64,000 nt of DNA from Aquimarina aquimarini (GCF_900299535.1 NZ_OMKE01000036.1:41653-105652), one strand, 5' to 3'. Counted from the first letter of the stretch, positions 18,339 to 28,316 are shown. Numbers and translations: made by a program. Notes: generated by a model from the letters alone, not told the origin.

Positions 18339-20174
18339 ATGAGTCAAGAAAACAAAACTCAAATAAAAAACAGAATGATCAAAAAGGCTGCTTCTCTTTG
18401 GGGGGTACAGCCCAATGAGATAGAAACCTCTTTTGATCCCGTAATTACCCTTCTTATTAGTGCATGCGCTTCTGAAATTGCAAAAATCTCTGGAGAGATC
18501 AATAATTCTCAATCAAGAGTGACAGAGCAACTCATACAGCTTATGACACCAGAAACATTATATGGTGCCCGACCCGCTCATGCAATTGCTTATGTAGAAC
18601 CTATTTCTCCAGAAAGTACAATTTCTCCTGAAAACTTATTTTACTTCAACAAAAAAATAAAAAGCTCAAAGGCAGAACAAAAAACAAAAAATATATTTTT
18701 CTCTCCAGCTCAAGAAAGCAAACTAATAGATGCCCAAATTACTCATATGCTATGTGGTGATGAAGGGTATGAAGTTGAAGGAAAACTACGAACCAACATA
18801 ACGCTTTCTAAAAAAGACAAAGGAGCTCTGCCGTCTTCTACCGTATATTTAGGTATCAAATCCGAAAATGATACCATCAACCTAAAAGATGTTTCTTTAT
18901 TTTTTGAAATATTAGATATTCAGGATAGAGAATTATTTTACCATCATTTACGACAAGCAAAATTTTACTATAACGATTCCCCTATCAATGTTTCTACAGG
19001 GTATATGAATAGTGATAACTCTAAGCGTTTAGATTTAGAATCTATATTTGCACACACCCCAAATAAGACTAGAAACATTGAAAATGATGTAAAAAAAATA
19101 TACGAAAAGCATTATATAACTTTAAAATCGAACATTTCATTACAAAGAGATGGTAAAATTCCTAAGGAAATTATTAAATTTATAGATTATGAAGATACCG
19201 AGGATTTTCAGGATATAAATTGGATTAAAATAGTTTTTCCTAAAGTTATCAGTAATACTATTTTACAAAGCTTATTTTGTTCTTTTAATGCCTTTCCTGT
19301 ATTAAACAGAAAGTTAGAAAGTGTTTCTTTCCAATTAAAAGATTATATCAACATAGCACCTTTAAGTACTATGGATTTATTTCTGGATATCAAATCAGTA
19401 AGCAACACCTCTGGAGAAACGTATAGCCTTAGAGCTGATGATGCAGAAAAAGATCAAAAAGGAACCTTTGTAATACGAAGAGACAATGTAGGCAAACTAG
19501 ATTCTAGAAAAGCTAAAGAGTATTTATTACATCTTATAGAGTTATTAAAAGACGAGAGTGCTGCTTTTTCTGTTTATGGAAACGATTTTTTACAATCCAA
19601 TGTCAATAAATTAAATCAAAATATTGCTACCTTAGAAAAAAAGGTATTGGATATGACCAAAACAATTGCAGAAACAAATTATGTTTCTGTAAAACCATAT
19701 AGAAAGAAAGATACTCTTCTTATAGAATATTGGACAACAAATGGACAAGAAGCCAATCAAATAAAATCAGGAAAAACACTGAACATATATAAAGGAAGTG
19801 AACTAAAACAAAAAAGTGGAGTGTTTCTAACGCCTACTTTTCAAGGAAAAGATAATCTAACGATGGAGGAGCGTCTATTCGCATACCGTAGAGCCCTACT
19901 TTCAAGAAATAGAATTATCACTAAAGAAGATGTAAAAGCACTATGCTATGAGATATGTAGTAACAAGATTAAAGAAGTAACTATAAAAAAAGGATTCAAA
20001 ACAAATACAGGGTTAAACAAAGGGTTGGTTCCATCAATAGAGATAACATTACATCCCAATTCTTCTGTAAAAACATCTGATTTAGAATGGGATTCTATAA
20101 AAATTAATATTTTGTCTATATTAGAGAAACAATCATTAAATCTTTTTCCTTACTATATCACTGTATTGAATTAA
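18339..20174 (+). CDS. tssF: TssF, T6SS baseplate subunit
   Basis: At 611 residues this is the size of TssF. The N-terminus (IKNRMIKKAASLWGVQPNEIETSFDPVITLLISACASEIAKI) and the segment QLIQLMTPETLYGARPAHAIAYVEP are typical of Bacteroidota TssF, where the Arg-Pro-His-Ala motif recurs. TssF with TssG forms the core of the baseplate wedge. It lies 6 bases after tssE and 16 bases before the PKD-domain gene. Confidence 0.9.
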   Translation: MSQENKTQIKNRMIKKAASLWGVQPNEIETSFDPVITLLISACASEIAKISGEINNSQSRVTEQLIQLMTPETLYGARPAHAIAYVEPISPESTISPENLFYFNKKIKSSKAEQKTKNIFFSPAQESKLIDAQITHMLCGDEGYEVEGKLRTNITLSKKDKGALPSSTVYLGIKSENDTINLKDVSLFFEILDIQDRELFYHHLRQAKFYYNDSPINVSTGYMNSDNSKRLDLESIFAHTPNKTRNIENDVKKIYEKHYITLKSNISLQRDGKIPKEIIKFIDYEDTEDFQDINWIKIVFPKVISNTILQSLFCSFNAFPVLNRKLESVSFQLKDYINIAPLSTMDLFLDIKSVSNTSGETYSLRADDAEKDQKGTFVIRRDNVGKLDSRKAKEYLLHLIELLKDESAAFSVYGNDFLQSNVNKLNQNIATLEKKVLDMTKTIAETNYVSVKPYRKKDTLLIEYWTTNGQEANQIKSGKTLNIYKGSELKQKSGVFLTPTFQGKDNLTMEERLFAYRRALLSRNRIITKEDVKALCYEICSNKIKEVTIKKGFKTNTGLNKGLVPSIEITLHPNSSVKTSDLEWDSIKINILSILEKQSLNLFPYYITVLN

Positions 20175-20190
20175 TTAAAATTTCACACTA

Positions 20191-21180
20191 ATGAAAACAT
20201 CAGATACATCACAAAATACTTTTATAGATAAAAGTATCATTATGTTTTTTATCGTAACAATTTTTATTACTGCTACCGTTTTTGCTTTTAAGTACGCAAA
20301 CTATACTCCTTGTGAGATCATAGATTTTGATATAAATGCAAAAAACTATAGGGTTGGAGAAATTATACGATTCAAAGATAATACTGACGGAGCTTTTAAA
20401 CGTGAATGGAATTTTGGAGACAGCTCCAAAGTACGTTCTGGGTTGTCCCCATTTCATACTTATGAAAAAGCAGGGAAATATGATATTGCTTTAAAAGTAA
20501 ATGGTAATTGCGAAAGAATAAAGACTATTGTCATCAAAGAAAAGGTTTTTATTCTGGACTCCACCAAACTAGCAAAATTCAAAATCCCTTCTTCTATAAA
20601 AGTAGGTGAACCTTTAAGAATTAAAGATCAAACCAAAGATGCGTACAGATGGGAATGGAGGTTTGGAGAAACTGCTGAAGTAAACTCTACCAAGAAAAAT
20701 CCTAGATACACCTATGAATCACCAGGATTGAAGACTATTACTTTGGTAGTAAATGATGACACTAGGTATGCAACTAGAAAAAAAATTAATGTACTGCCCA
20801 ATAAGAAAAAGACTACTAGTCCTATAAGAAGAAGGCGTATACCAAGACCAACAATAACAACTCGCCCTACAATTAAGGTTGCTCCAGATGAAGAAGATCC
20901 AAAAGAATTTAGAGCACCAAATATCAAAGACAGTGATTTTGCTATAAAAATAATGGCTGTAGCAGATAAAAAAGCAAGTGCTAAGGATTTTGGCCCTTAC
21001 TTATGTAATAATCTGCAATTACCCATAAATGCTAGAGGGAAACGAACTACGTTTATAGATTTTTGCAACAAAATAAAAGGTAAAAGCATAAAAATCAAAG
21101 AACTGGAAATATTTAGAAATAAAAACAATAATTGTATTGAATATATTACAATACAATATTCTAGAACTGGTTTATTTTAA
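20191..21180 (+). CDS. Single-pass membrane protein with two PKD domains, T6SS-associated (possible TssP)
   Basis: A 329-residue protein with one membrane segment near the N-terminus (about 17-34). Two PKD domains follow (about 40-115, with REWNFGDSSKVRSGLSPFHTYEKAGKYDI, and about 120-205, with WEWRFGETAEVN and NPRYTYESPG). After a Pro/Arg-rich linker with RRRRIPRP there is a C-terminal domain of about 100 residues. The body should be periplasmic. It lies between tssF and tssK, 6 bases before tssK, so it is almost surely a structural T6SS part. Subtype-iii systems have a membrane component called TssP, and this is the best candidate here, but I could not confirm the name. Confidence 0.7.
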   Translation: MKTSDTSQNTFIDKSIIMFFIVTIFITATVFAFKYANYTPCEIIDFDINAKNYRVGEIIRFKDNTDGAFKREWNFGDSSKVRSGLSPFHTYEKAGKYDIALKVNGNCERIKTIVIKEKVFILDSTKLAKFKIPSSIKVGEPLRIKDQTKDAYRWEWRFGETAEVNSTKKNPRYTYESPGLKTITLVVNDDTRYATRKKINVLPNKKKTTSPIRRRRIPRPTITTRPTIKVAPDEEDPKEFRAPNIKDSDFAIKIMAVADKKASAKDFGPYLCNNLQLPINARGKRTTFIDFCNKIKGKSIKIKELEIFRNKNNNCIEYITIQYSRTGLF

Positions 21181-21186
21181 GAAAAA

Positions 21187-22347
21187 ATGAAATTAGAAGA
21201 TAAAAAATATTATCACGTTAACTGGATTGACGGAATGAAAATCAATAAAAATCGCTTTATTGATATGGAGAATGCATTGGCTCAATTCTCTCAACTCGTT
21301 AGCTCTAGAGGATTAAACAGTAATAACTATGGCTTATTACCTGGTTTTGGATCTGATGAGGCCGTAAAAATGACTTTCTCAGTAGATGGTCAAGAAACGA
21401 TCAAAGTACAACTAAACAGATGTCGAGCAATTACAGCTGGAGGGCATTTGATACATATTACCTCAGAAATAACCTCTTTTCTTGAAAGCGAAGGTAATCT
21501 TATCACTACCAACTACGCAATCAATGGTACTGAAGAAGAATGTTATATCGTTTTAAGTATCAATCCTTATGTAAGGATTCCTATAGGAGATGCTGACCCT
21601 GAAGAAGAACCACCTCGCCATCCTTTTGTGCTACCAGAATACAAACTTAATATCGTTGGTAAAAATGAGGTCAATGCAGAAGAATTTGGAAAGTATCATA
21701 TTACCATAGGAAAAATTATTTTTGAGGAAGGTTCTGCACCATATCTCGCAGAAGATTTCATACCTCCTTGTACATCTATCCTAAGCCATCAAGATCTTTT
21801 ATACACATATTCTGAAATTGGTACTTTTTTTAATGCACTAGAAAAGTATTCTATGAATATCGTGCAAAAGATATATCAGAAAAAACAATCCAATGATCTT
21901 GCAAAAATGGTATTGACAATATGTCAAAACACCTTGCAGTACCTAGGAGGAATGGTACCCGAATATCGTATGAATGATAAGCAGGCCCCTCCTATTTTTA
22001 TGATCTGCAAATTAATGTCTCTTGCCAGAGTTATAAAAACTAATATGGATATCTATGCTGGTACTGGTAAAGAAGAATTACTAAACTATCTTTCTGATTG
22101 GTGTGATTTGAATCAAGGTGCTTTTGAAAACACATTGGTAGAAATGATAGAATTACAATATATTCACACAGATATTAATTCTGCTTTGAATTATGTTTCT
22201 AACTTTACCAAACTTATGTTATCCTTATTCAAAAAATTAAACGAATTAGATTATATAGGTAAGAAAACAGATTCTAATATCTTTGTTAAAGAAGAAGTGA
22301 TCGCTAAACAAGATGTTAAAAACAGAAGAAGCTTTCTCCTAGATTAA
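21187..22347 (+). CDS. tssK: TssK, T6SS baseplate connector
   Basis: A 386-residue protein with the layout of TssK: an N-terminal beta-sandwich opening with YYHVNWIDGMKINKNRF, a middle helical bundle from about residue 210, and a C-terminal domain. TssK trimers link the baseplate to the membrane complex. It lies 6 bases after the PKD gene and 27 bases before tssO. Confidence 0.88.
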   Translation: MKLEDKKYYHVNWIDGMKINKNRFIDMENALAQFSQLVSSRGLNSNNYGLLPGFGSDEAVKMTFSVDGQETIKVQLNRCRAITAGGHLIHITSEITSFLESEGNLITTNYAINGTEEECYIVLSINPYVRIPIGDADPEEEPPRHPFVLPEYKLNIVGKNEVNAEEFGKYHITIGKIIFEEGSAPYLAEDFIPPCTSILSHQDLLYTYSEIGTFFNALEKYSMNIVQKIYQKKQSNDLAKMVLTICQNTLQYLGGMVPEYRMNDKQAPPIFMICKLMSLARVIKTNMDIYAGTGKEELLNYLSDWCDLNQGAFENTLVEMIELQYIHTDINSALNYVSNFTKLMLSLFKKLNELDYIGKKTDSNIFVKEEVIAKQDVKNRRSFLLD

Positions 22348-22374
22348 AAATATCAACCCAAATAAAAATATAAA

Positions 22375-22878
22375 ATGAAACCAAAGAATAGTAAAGAAAG
22401 AAGAAATAGTATATTAAAATTTGCATTGTTATTTCTTTTTACAGCAACCTTAATTGTAATTACTTTCTTTTTTGATTTTGACAGGGTTCCATTAAAAGAA
22501 AACTCTGTACTAAGAGAAAGATCTAAAGCGATAGAAACAGAAGTTCAATTTCAAGAGAAATTTTCTGGAGAAATGGTAAAAATAAGATCGCTATTAGACT
22601 CTTTAGATACTCCTGGTCAAAATACGCAATATATCAATGCTCTTTTAAATTCTAAAATTGTAGATCTACAAAAATCTATTCCAGAAGAAGATTCTACATA
22701 TAGATATGATATGTACAATAGTATCGTAAAATCTTTTGTAGACTTACAAGGGTTTAAAAACAAATTAAAAGAATTTGAAGATGTTGATACAAAATTAGAA
22801 GAATACGAGATAGAACTAGAAAGAGTAAATCTAGAGCTAGAAAAAGCGAAGCGTTATGTTGATGCTTTAAGACGTTAA
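22375..22878 (+). CDS. tssO: TssO, T6SS membrane protein with a coiled coil
   Basis: A 167-residue protein starting MKPKNSKERR, with one membrane segment (about 15-34) and a long, charged helical periplasmic part (about 45-167), likely a coiled coil at the end (KLEEYEIELERVNLELEKA). This start and architecture are those of TssO of Bacteroidota. It closes the plus-strand operon and is followed by a strong bidirectional terminator. Confidence 0.82.
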   Translation: MKPKNSKERRNSILKFALLFLFTATLIVITFFFDFDRVPLKENSVLRERSKAIETEVQFQEKFSGEMVKIRSLLDSLDTPGQNTQYINALLNSKIVDLQKSIPEEDSTYRYDMYNSIVKSFVDLQGFKNKLKEFEDVDTKLEEYEIELERVNLELEKAKRYVDALRR

Positions 22879-22895
22879 TACTCTAACCCACCCAC

Positions 22896-22946
22896 ATATA
22901 GTACAAAAAAAGAGGCTTTTTTAAAGCCTCTTTTTTTGTACTATAT
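22896..22946. terminator. Bidirectional terminator between tssO and the M61 peptidase gene
   Basis: A perfect 24-base inverted repeat (22896-22919 with 22923-22946) encloses a 3-base loop. The GAGGC core of the stem is flanked by A7 on one side and T7 on the other, so it can work in both directions between the two convergent genes. Confidence 0.92.
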
Positions 22947-22978
22947 TTTTATTAAAAATTATAAATCTCTTTGTTTAT

Positions 22979-24781
22979 TTATTCTTGTTTCAGCCATTTT
23001 TTACGTCGTTGTAATGCTTTTTCGTTAGGCTTCGTATGCTCGGTAAGAGTTATTTTTGGGTTTTCTTCAATTTTCACATAAGTCGTTCTATCAGTCCCGT
23101 TTCTTTTGTATTGTAATACTACTTTTTTTCCAATCTTATTCTTATTCACTACTTCATGATACTGATCGATATCAGAAAACGATTTATTACCAATAGATAT
23201 AATAACATCTTCTTTTTCAAGACCAGCTTCATACGCAGGAGTTCCTAATCTCGTATACTTTGATATTCTTGCCAAACCATTCTTTGTGAATTCTATTTCG
23301 GCTCCTATATAAGGATCTTCTTCTGTTTTAAGAGAAATAGCAACCGCTCCAAATAGCTTTTTAAAATCAGGTACTTCACTACTGTTTATATACTTAGAGA
23401 AAAAGCTATCTGCAAATGAGGAACCAGCATATTCTCTCAAAGTAATATATAGGTTATCCAAAGTATATGCGATTTCGGTCTTACCATATTTTGTCCAGAA
23501 TAATTTCATAAAATCGTCTAAGCTAAGATCATCTTTTGCATCTCTAAGTGATAAGTCAAGTGCTAGTCCGAGCATATTACCATACGAATAATAAGAAACG
23601 TATGTATTTTCTGTATTAATTGGGTCTATAGAAACCGCAGCATCCATAAAAGGAGCTTTACGACTCATTTCTCTTGGTGTAAAAAATTGTAAAGCAGGAG
23701 AATTCCACACCTTATTATAAGTTGTTGCCAATTTAGCAAGATATTCCTCTTGACTGATAATACCTGTTCTACATAAGATCAAATTCGTATAATAACTAGT
23801 TATTCCTTCTGCAAACCATAATTCTTCAGAAATATTGGCCTTATCAAAATCAAAAGGTTCCAAAGACAGGGGGCGAATCCTTTCTACATTCCATGCATGA
23901 AAAAACTCATGGGCAAAAGTTCCTATATTGTCTTTCATCCCTCCATCTGAAAGGCTTTTTGGGTTTGTAATAACCGTAGAGTTACGATGCTCCATTCCAT
24001 CTCTAGATACCTGAGGCATAAAAGAGGCTAAAAATATATATTCATTATTCTCAAAACTTGGATAATCGCCAAAAACTTGTTTCTCTTCTTCAGCTATCTT
24101 TTTTATAGATTCAAAAAACTCATTTGCTTCTTGATCTGTCCCATTATGATGCAATGCCATCTTAATAGTATGTGCTGTATTTCCTTCTCCAACTTTATGT
24201 TCTTTTACAACATGATTACTCAACAACGCTGGGCTATCCATAAAATACTGAAGGTTTGGAGCTCTAAAACTATTTCCTTGCAAGCGTTCCATTTGAGTAG
24301 CTATCTTCCATCCAAGATCATTACGAGTTACATATAATATCTCTACAGGACGATCCTTAAGTTTTGGAACGTACATAAATGTAGCAGGATTATTTATTAT
24401 TGCATGTGTCTCATCTATTTGAGAGTAGGTACCATCTCCTCTATCTCCAAATAATGTATAATACACATGAATTGTACCATCATGCCCTGTAACATCCCAC
24501 TGGTGTAAGTTTGGTCTAGTAACGGTTACTTTTTTCCCTCTACTATCTGTGATTTTCACATTATAGATATTCTTTGCAAATTCATGCAATGCATATCGCC
24601 CAGGTGATGTTCTACTCATTCTTAGAGAAACAGTACCTGATTGAAGGTTTGTAAAAGTTGCTGTTACATTTGCCTCATGGTGCTCTGCATTGTCAAACGA
24701 AATTGAATACTTATTTCTTATTTGCGCAAAGCCTGATTGTAAGGTGAAAAATAAAAAGATGATTAGTGAAAAATATCTCAT
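22979..24781 (-). CDS. M61-family peptidase with a PDZ domain
   Basis: A 600-residue protein with a signal peptide (cleavage near residue 19, after SGFA) and an N-terminal beta domain. The peptidase domain has the zinc motif HEFFH (291-295) and the third ligand E325 in LWFAEG. A PDZ domain (about 480-570) contains TPAYEAGLEKEDVIISIG. M61 enzymes are glycyl aminopeptidase-like and act in the periplasm or outside. The gene is convergent with the T6SS operon, and nothing suggests a shared function. Confidence 0.88.
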   Translation of the reverse strand: MRYFSLIIFLFFTLQSGFAQIRNKYSISFDNAEHHEANVTATFTNLQSGTVSLRMSRTSPGRYALHEFAKNIYNVKITDSRGKKVTVTRPNLHQWDVTGHDGTIHVYYTLFGDRGDGTYSQIDETHAIINNPATFMYVPKLKDRPVEILYVTRNDLGWKIATQMERLQGNSFRAPNLQYFMDSPALLSNHVVKEHKVGEGNTAHTIKMALHHNGTDQEANEFFESIKKIAEEEKQVFGDYPSFENNEYIFLASFMPQVSRDGMEHRNSTVITNPKSLSDGGMKDNIGTFAHEFFHAWNVERIRPLSLEPFDFDKANISEELWFAEGITSYYTNLILCRTGIISQEEYLAKLATTYNKVWNSPALQFFTPREMSRKAPFMDAAVSIDPINTENTYVSYYSYGNMLGLALDLSLRDAKDDLSLDDFMKLFWTKYGKTEIAYTLDNLYITLREYAGSSFADSFFSKYINSSEVPDFKKLFGAVAISLKTEEDPYIGAEIEFTKNGLARISKYTRLGTPAYEAGLEKEDVIISIGNKSFSDIDQYHEVVNKNKIGKKVVLQYKRNGTDRTTYVKIEENPKITLTEHTKPNEKALQRRKKWLKQE

Positions 24782-25638
24782 TGGTAATATATTTTAAATT
24801 TTAGTAAAACAAAAACAGATAGAATCAATTGCAATTCTTATAATGTTAATGTCAATTTCTTTCTAAAGCCCATAAAAAGGAATTCAAAAATACGATTATC
24901 TAATAACTATGCAAACATAGATTTTGTAATTGAGGACGTATCTACCAAATACAATCAAAATCACAAAACAAAAGACACCCATACATTCTAAAAAAACAAA
25001 GACATAATCCCTTATTAACCAATAATCATCTCAATCAACCTTTATATTATTTCCCCTTATCGTCGATAAAAAGAAAAAACACTACATATTAATAAACAAA
25101 CAATTGCGTTGTAAAAAAAGTGTATTTTTTTGTTAATTTTATTTTAAAAAATCTACACGTTTTAATATAAATTCACAGTTCTTTGTTTAAGAATCGTTAA
25201 ATTTTACTTTTAAACCATTTTAAACACCTACAAATCAATTTGTTAAAAATCACTTTTAAGGCAATGTATATTAAGCTTTTACAAAGTTTTTATTTTAACA
25301 AAACATATATAAATATGGTTTTAACCTCAAAATTTTGAGGTAATTCCATGATAGCGATCAGATCTAATTATTTAATTTTGAGATAGATGTAATTTCCCCC
25401 TTTTTAATCTGAGAAATTTACACCAAAATCAGTTTACCCCTAGAATCTTATTTTTTTGCTATCAAAGATTTAATATTTCACTTTATGATATAACAACTAT
25501 CGTTTAAAAAAGACTGTGTTCTTATATTTTTTTGGCCAATTTATTCAGTTTTCAATATCAAGAAATAAAAATTGGTGAATACCCAAGCCCCCTATTCTTA
25601 TCGTAAAAATTTTATTATAAATAATTAATAAAAATAAT
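24782..25638. other. Long AT-rich intergenic stretch upstream of the amino-sugar/nucleoside-type cluster
   Basis: About 860 bases with no credible gene on either strand. It separates the divergent M61 gene from the cluster beginning at 25639 and must contain that cluster's promoter. Apart from an 18-base palindrome at 25324-25341 I saw no repeat, RNA gene or gene remnant. The final 300 bases are free of coding-like sequence, so the leader could be long. Confidence 0.5.
25324..25341. promoter_or_regulatory. 18-base perfect palindrome upstream of the biosynthetic cluster
   Basis: ACCTCAAAATTTTGAGGT reads the same on both strands. It lies about 300 bases before the first aminotransferase gene and has no T-run, so it is more likely a protein-binding site than a terminator. 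No regulator gene lies beside it. Confidence 0.35.
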
Positions 25639-26787
25639 ATGTTATTAAAAACAACAGATCAAAAGTCTGATAAGGTATATGATAATTGTTTTATTAATAT
25701 CGATGATTCTGATTTTGATCATATAAAAAAAGCACTTCAAAAAGATCGTATATCAGGAAAATCAGAAGTTGTTAAACAATATGAAGCATCATTAGCAAAT
25801 TTCTTTGATTCTCCTTTTGCACTGGCATGTAGCAACGGAACATTAGGAATACAAATGGTATTAATGGCTAATAATGTAGCGAGTGGTGATGAAGTAATTC
25901 TACCTTCAACTGCTCCTGTAATGTGTGTGTTTCCGATAATGAGCCTGGGAGCCATCCCTATTTTTGTTGATACACATACAACAAATTTTAATCTTGATAT
26001 CGAAGATTTAAAAAAGAAAATATCTTCAAAAACTAAAATTGTAATGAATGTTCCTATGTGGGGATATGCAAATAATATTGAAGAAATTGTAGCCTGTTGT
26101 CATAGCAAAAATATAAAAGTAGTAGAAGACAACTCTCACTGCCATGCCACTCAACTCAACAAAAAATACTTAGGTGTCTTTGGTGATTATGCTGTTTTTA
26201 GTACCCATGAAAGAAAAATGATCACCACCGCAGAAGGAGGATTTTTATTAGTCAAAAACAGTAATGACTACCAAAAATTACACGAGCTACGATCGTTTGG
26301 AGAAAGTGCTATCCCTAATGACAACACTCCTTATGGAAATTCTTTTGGGCTTAATTTTAGAATTAGCGGAATCAATGCTGCTTTAGGAATAAGCCAATTA
26401 GCCAAAATTGAAAATAAAATACAGCAAAGACACACTATTGCTCAAACCATAGTACAAGAATTATCTTTGATAACTCCTGAGCTAAAAGAACTAGTAAAAG
26501 CAAAATCCTCTAGAAGCAACTACTATGCTATGGTACTATTAGCAGATTCTAAGCTCAAAGACAATTTAGAGCAATTTTTATTTAAAAAAAATATCATATC
26601 AGACCCTTTTAGATATGGGTATGCCCCACTTTATGATATGAATATTTTTAAAAAATATAAAAAAGGAAATTGCCATAACTCAGAATTTTTAATCAAGTCT
26701 GTCTTGACACTTCCTACTCATGAGGGACTTTCTGATTACGACATAGAATATATAATTAAAACGATAAGAACTTACTTTGATGGTTAA
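25639..26787 (+). CDS. DegT/DnrJ/EryC1-type aminotransferase (first of two)
   Basis: A 382-residue PLP-dependent aminotransferase of fold type I. Visible features are the phosphate-binding CSNGTLG segment, D164 in VVED that contacts the PLP ring nitrogen, and the Schiff-base Lys K193 in HERKMITTAEGG. The usual HxxG-type motif is replaced by PMWGY (139-143), a feature shared with the second aminotransferase of the cluster. Members of this family put amino groups on sugars, cyclitols and some nucleosides. It is the first gene of the cluster and overlaps the Nudix gene by 8 bases. The substrate is unknown. Confidence 0.85.
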   Translation: MLLKTTDQKSDKVYDNCFINIDDSDFDHIKKALQKDRISGKSEVVKQYEASLANFFDSPFALACSNGTLGIQMVLMANNVASGDEVILPSTAPVMCVFPIMSLGAIPIFVDTHTTNFNLDIEDLKKKISSKTKIVMNVPMWGYANNIEEIVACCHSKNIKVVEDNSHCHATQLNKKYLGVFGDYAVFSTHERKMITTAEGGFLLVKNSNDYQKLHELRSFGESAIPNDNTPYGNSFGLNFRISGINAALGISQLAKIENKIQQRHTIAQTIVQELSLITPELKELVKAKSSRSNYYAMVLLADSKLKDNLEQFLFKKNIISDPFRYGYAPLYDMNIFKKYKKGNCHNSEFLIKSVLTLPTHEGLSDYDIEYIIKTIRTYFDG

Positions 26788-27274
26788 ACAGTTTACATCT
26801 AGTGTTATTGTATTTGATAACCTAGAACACGATCCTAAGGTCCTTTTGATACACCACAACAAATTCAATAAATGGATGATCCCAGGGGGGCATGTAGAAC
26901 AACCTTTTGAATCACCTAGCGAAGCAGGGATACGAGAGGTGCTAGAAGAAACAGGAATAGAAATATCTTTATTCTCCTTTATACATGAACCTCTTGAAGC
27001 AGAAGATGCCAAATGTGTAATTCCACCAGAATACCTACATGAACAAATAATACCTCAGAGAAAATTTCAACCCACACACATACATATGGACTCTCTTTAT
27101 TTGGGTTTAAAAGAAGGCGGAGAACTTAAAGTGAATACATCAGAGGCCAAAGAAGCAAAATGGGTTACCCTAGAAAAAATAGAGTCTCTGAATTTATTTG
27201 ACGGAACTTATAAACTAATCAAAAAAGCATACACCAACTTAACACACAAAAAAACAATTTATAACAACTTTTAA
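26780..27274 (+). CDS. Nudix hydrolase
   Basis: Counting from the ATG at 26780, the product has 164 residues. The Nudix box is GHVEQPFE...REVLEETGI and has one extra residue compared with GX5EX7REUXEEXGU. A final segment (TSEAKEAKWVTLEKI) is typical of the family. Nudix enzymes split nucleoside diphosphates linked to another group. The gene overlaps the first aminotransferase and lies 13 bases before the oxidoreductase, so it belongs to the cluster. A role like Pur7, which removes pyrophosphate from a nucleoside triphosphate in puromycin synthesis, is possible. Housecleaning is the alternative. Confidence 0.85.
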   Translation: MVKQFTSSVIVFDNLEHDPKVLLIHHNKFNKWMIPGGHVEQPFESPSEAGIREVLEETGIEISLFSFIHEPLEAEDAKCVIPPEYLHEQIIPQRKFQPTHIHMDSLYLGLKEGGELKVNTSEAKEAKWVTLEKIESLNLFDGTYKLIKKAYTNLTHKKTIYNNF

Positions 27275-27287
27275 AACCACATTCATT

Positions 27288-28316
27288 ATGAAAAAGCTAA
27301 AAGTAGGCATTGTTGGACTTGGGGAGCAAATGGGGGACAATATACTTCCCTCTGTATTATTATCATCCTATGCTCGAATCACTGCTATTTGTGATATTGA
27401 TACTGATAGATTAAAATCTTTTCAAGAAAAATATTCAATACGCTATACCTATCGCTCTTATAAACAGATGATAGACAATATAGACCTTGATGTAATAATT
27501 ATATGTTCATATCCAGATGTTCATTTTGAAGTTGCTCGCTATGCTATTCTAAAGAATATTGCGGTTTTTGTAGAAAAACCCCCTACTAGAACTACAAAAC
27601 AACTAAAAGAGTTAATCTATCTCGCTGAAAAAATGGAGATTAAAACTGGAGTAGGTATGAATTTTAGTTACACCTATTCTAATGAGGTTAGTCATAAAAT
27701 AATGCAAGAAGAAAATTTTGGTGAATTATCCTATATAAACATAGAACATATAAGTAGTAAACCCAGAGAACCTTTCTGGAACTATGACTGTGTTATAGAG
27801 TCTTTTTTACTAGCACAATTAATACACCCCTTAGATTATCTATTACGTTTTTTCAATAAGAAATATAGTAAACTAGAAGTGTTCTGTTCTTCATCTACCA
27901 AACCATTTTTTATTCAATTAATGTTTACTTCTCACAAAGGAGTTATTGGCAGTCTCCTGAGTGGTACATATGCACAAAGATTTCAACATAAAATAGAAAT
28001 CATAAGCAATAAAGGGAACTCTATCAAGATAACCGATCTAAACAAAGTAGAAATTTCTAGCCCAGAAATCTCCTCTCCTTTTGATATAAACACAAAAAAA
28101 TGCTCCTTAAATCTATACAAAAGCCCTCTTAAATCAGGCTTCAATGACTCTGGATATCAGAACGAACTAGATTTATTTTTCAAACACATTTTGTTTAACG
28201 AAAAATTCTCGCATTCATTCAATGATATGCTACCAGTATATACCACTATGGACACCATATCACAACAAATCACTAATAGAGCAATTAATTTACAATCAAA
28301 AGCAGCATTGGTATGA
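27288..28316 (+). CDS. Gfo/Idh/MocA-family oxidoreductase
   Basis: A 342-residue protein with an N-terminal Rossmann domain (GIVGLGEQMG near residue 8-17 and CDIDTDR after strand 2) and the family's EKPP motif (96-99), whose K97 is the usual catalytic Lys. The C-terminal half is the alpha/beta domain of the family. Enzymes of this type oxidise a sugar hydroxyl to a ketone with NAD(P), as NtdC does in kanosamine synthesis. Its stop overlaps the start of the second aminotransferase (ATGA), so ketone formation and amination are likely consecutive. The substrate cannot be told from sequence. Confidence 0.85.
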   Translation: MKKLKVGIVGLGEQMGDNILPSVLLSSYARITAICDIDTDRLKSFQEKYSIRYTYRSYKQMIDNIDLDVIIICSYPDVHFEVARYAILKNIAVFVEKPPTRTTKQLKELIYLAEKMEIKTGVGMNFSYTYSNEVSHKIMQEENFGELSYINIEHISSKPREPFWNYDCVIESFLLAQLIHPLDYLLRFFNKKYSKLEVFCSSSTKPFFIQLMFTSHKGVIGSLLSGTYAQRFQHKIEIISNKGNSIKITDLNKVEISSPEISSPFDINTKKCSLNLYKSPLKSGFNDSGYQNELDLFFKHILFNEKFSHSFNDMLPVYTTMDTISQQITNRAINLQSKAALV

